From: Billgrantia aerodenitrificans
GTDB taxonomy: Bacteria > Pseudomonadota > Gammaproteobacteria > Pseudomonadales > Halomonadaceae
Reading direction: 5' to 3'
Length of the DNA stretch: 64,000 bases
Assembly: GCF_021404405.1 (NCBI RefSeq)
Contig: NZ_JABFTV010000001.1
Coordinates: forward strand, 434,001 to 498,000
The position numbers and the translations under genes are program-made. Under the pieces are notes generated by a model. It worked only from the letters and a program-made list of their open reading frames with translations. It had not been told where the DNA came from and ran no database searches. Positions 62,489 through 64,000 of the stretch are shown here, one piece after another (positions within the stretch are counted from its first letter, which is position 1; each line of letters opens with the position of its first letter).

Positions 62489-63508
62489 GTGAGCGAGACG
62501 CCCCCCACGGCTGTTGCCGAGCAGCCGGCCGCGAGCGACGCCGAGACCCAGTCGGCGGTGATGGCGCGGCTGTTCGACGAGCCGATCACCGAGCTTCCCG
62601 AGGATCTCTACATCCCGCCGGAGGCGCTGCGCATCTTCCTCGAAGCGTTCGAGGGGCCGCTCGACCTGTTGCTCTATCTCATTCGCCGCCAAAATCTGGA
62701 TATCCTGGCCATCGACGTGGCAGCCATCACGCGCCAGTACATCGAGTACGTGGAGCTGATGAAGGCGATGGAGATCGAACTGGCAGGGGAGTACCTGCTG
62801 ATGGCGGCGATGCTGGCCGAAATCAAGTCGCGCACCTTGCTGCCGCGCCCCCCGAAAGAGGGGGGCGACGAGGCGGAGGAGGACCCCCGCGCCGAATTGA
62901 TCCGCCGCCTGCAGGAATACGAGCAGCTCAAGAGTGCTGCCGAGGCGCTGGCCGAGCTGCCGCGGGTGGGGCGCGACTGGTTCCCGGCGCGGGCGGCGCT
63001 GCCGCCATTGCAGGCCCGGGTGATCCATCCCGAGGTGGAGCTCGACGAGCTGCTCGGTGCGCTGGCCGGCATCCTGCGTCGTGCCGAGCTCAACCAGGCT
63101 CACCAGGTGGGGCGCGAAGTGCTCTCGACCCGGGAGCGCATGTTGGCCATCATGGATCGCCTGAACCACGAACACTACACCCCCTTCGAGGCACTGTTCA
63201 CGCTGGAGGAGGGGCGCGCGGGGGTGATCGTCACCTTCATGGCCATACTCGAGCTGGCCAAGGAAGCAATGATCGAGATCGTGCAGAATGCGCCGCTGTC
63301 GCCGATCCACGTGCGCGCCCGGGCGCCGCGGGAGTACAGCGAGGAAGCGGCCTTTGACGACGATGGGGCCGACGTCGAAAGTCCCTTTGCCGAAAGTCCT
63401 TTTGTCGAGAGTCCCTGTGCCGAAGGGCCCGATTTTGAGGAGCCCGGTTTTGAAGAGTCAGGCGCCGAAAGGGAGGAGAGCATGTCCCGGGGAGATGACC
63501 GCTCATGA
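62489..63508 (+). CDS. scpA: Segregation and condensation protein A (kleisin)
   Basis: The 339-residue kleisin of the SMC-ScpAB condensin starts at a GTG. The N-terminal SMC-binding helices include FEGPLDLLLYLIRRQNLDIL and AGEYLLMAAMLAEIKSRTLL, and the C-terminal winged helix includes LNHEHYTPFEALFTLEEGRA. The protein is longer than many ScpA proteins because of an acidic C-terminal tail of repeated pentapeptides (ESPFA, ESPFV, ESPCA, EGPDF, EEPGF) encoded by 15-base repeats. The stop overlaps the scpB start as ATGA. Confidence 0.95.
   Translation: MSETPPTAVAEQPAASDAETQSAVMARLFDEPITELPEDLYIPPEALRIFLEAFEGPLDLLLYLIRRQNLDILAIDVAAITRQYIEYVELMKAMEIELAGEYLLMAAMLAEIKSRTLLPRPPKEGGDEAEEDPRAELIRRLQEYEQLKSAAEALAELPRVGRDWFPARAALPPLQARVIHPEVELDELLGALAGILRRAELNQAHQVGREVLSTRERMLAIMDRLNHEHYTPFEALFTLEEGRAGVIVTFMAILELAKEAMIEIVQNAPLSPIHVRARAPREYSEEAAFDDDGADVESPFAESPFVESPCAEGPDFEEPGFEESGAEREESMSRGDDRS
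63374..63463 (+). repeat. 15-base repeats in the 3' end of scpA
   Basis: Six in-frame 15-base units (63374-63463), progressively diverged, encode an acidic E-[SEG]-[PS] pentapeptide array in the ScpA tail. Confidence 0.75.
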
Positions 63509-64000
63509 CCGCCATGGAGCTGCCCGACAGCCTCGATGAAATTCTCGAGGCGGCACTGCTGGCAGCGGCCGAGCCGCTGTCGCTGGAGCGGCTCGAGGGT
63601 CTGTTCGACGACCATGAGCGGCCTCAGCGGCGCAGCCTGCGCGAGGCGCTCGAGCGGGTGGGGCTGCGCCACGAGCGGGGGGCGCTCGAGCTGATCGAAA
63701 CCGCTTCTGGCTACCAGTTGCGCATTCGTCCACGGCTTTCGCCCTGGGTGTCGCGGCTGTGGGATGAGCGCCCGCAGCGCTATTCCCGGGCGCTGCTGGA
63801 GACTCTGGCGCTGATCGCCTATCGTCAGCCGGTGACCCGCGGCGATATCGAGGAGGTGCGCGGTGTGGCGGTGAGTAGTTCGATCATGCGCACCCTGGCC
63901 GAACGCGGCTGGATTCGCGTGGTCGGACAGCGTGACGTGCCCGGGCGGCCGGCGGTTTACGCCACCACGCGGCAGTTCCTCGACGACTTCGGTCTCAAGA
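63505..64000 (+). CDS. scpB: Segregation and condensation protein B, 5' part
   Basis: The first 165 residues are visible; the gene runs off the right edge. DEILEAALLAAAEPLSLERL (first winged helix), ERGALELIETASGYQLRIRP, YSRALLETLALIAYRQPVTR and GDIEEVRGVAVSSSIMRTLA with ERGWIRVVGQRDVPGRPAVY (second winged helix) are classic ScpB. It dimerises and binds the ScpA middle region in the SMC complex. The start overlaps scpA by four bases. Confidence 0.95.
   Translation, partial: MTAMELPDSLDEILEAALLAAAEPLSLERLEGLFDDHERPQRRSLREALERVGLRHERGALELIETASGYQLRIRPRLSPWVSRLWDERPQRYSRALLETLALIAYRQPVTRGDIEEVRGVAVSSSIMRTLAERGWIRVVGQRDVPGRPAVYATTRQFLDDFGLK

Overview
The window is a densely packed, GC-rich chromosomal segment from a gammaproteobacterium. 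Gene content and order point to the Halomonadaceae (Halomonas or Billgrantia type): tadA, mltF and purL together, trpBA with a divergent TrpI regulator, TRAP and sulfonate transporters, polar chemoreceptors and bactofilins. The family assignment is inference from gene content; no rRNA or other marker lies in the window. I see no tRNA, rRNA, CRISPR array, prophage, transposase or insertion sequence. The segment looks like a mosaic of core genes and small metabolic or regulatory modules, not a mobile island.

Layout. 1-3030: the end of a short-chain dehydrogenase, a secreted OmpA-like protein, and an azoreductase divergent from a LysR regulator. 3105-6163: trpBA with divergent trpI and a good TrpI-type operator between them. 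6239-10759: the giant helicase Lhr, and a convergent 52-residue membrane protein whose terminator sits inside the 3' end of lhr. 10760-16581: a region rich in inverted repeats, then a three-gene TRAP transporter (Tat-exported binding protein, small and large permeases), then an sCache histidine kinase and a LuxR-type response regulator that probably control it. 16588-24815: endonuclease IV, a LolA-like protein, an SRPBCC protein, a PAS-GGDEF diguanylate cyclase, a MocR regulator, an acetyltransferase/PaiB/acetyltransferase operon, and the alkylation-repair pair alkA-ogt. 24831-31763: a MarR regulator divergent from an EamA exporter and nitroreductase; a frameshifted cupin next to a LysR gene; a DGPF protein with an ECF42-type sigma factor and a DUF1428 protein; and an MgtC/DUF4010 membrane protein.

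31947-41904 is a sulfur-acquisition block: CysB, a sulfate ABC transporter (binding protein, CysT, CysW, CysA), a degenerate EAL-domain protein, and a sulfonate-type ABC transporter divergent from a TauD-family dioxygenase. 42014-44356 holds a ChrA transporter and an exported protein joining a bifunctional-nuclease (DUF151) domain to a PDZ domain. 44631-48262 carries two convergent chemoreceptors, each with a FliA (sigma-28) type promoter and a C-terminal CheR-docking pentapeptide. 48382-57302 holds tesB, tadA, a CHASE-GGDEF cyclase behind mltF, and purL. 57435-64000 contains a possible ferritin-like protein, a crotonase, the RadD helicase, two divergent bactofilins (one membrane-anchored), and scpA with the start of scpB.

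The most interesting items are the sigma-28 promoters of the receptors, the inverted-repeat leader of the TRAP operon with its sCache sensor, the catalytically dead EAL protein inside the sulfur block, the exported DUF151-PDZ fusion, the divergent bactofilin pair, the mltF-cyclase operon, the ECF42/DGPF module, and several in-frame short tandem duplications near gene ends (ogt, radD, scpA, purL).
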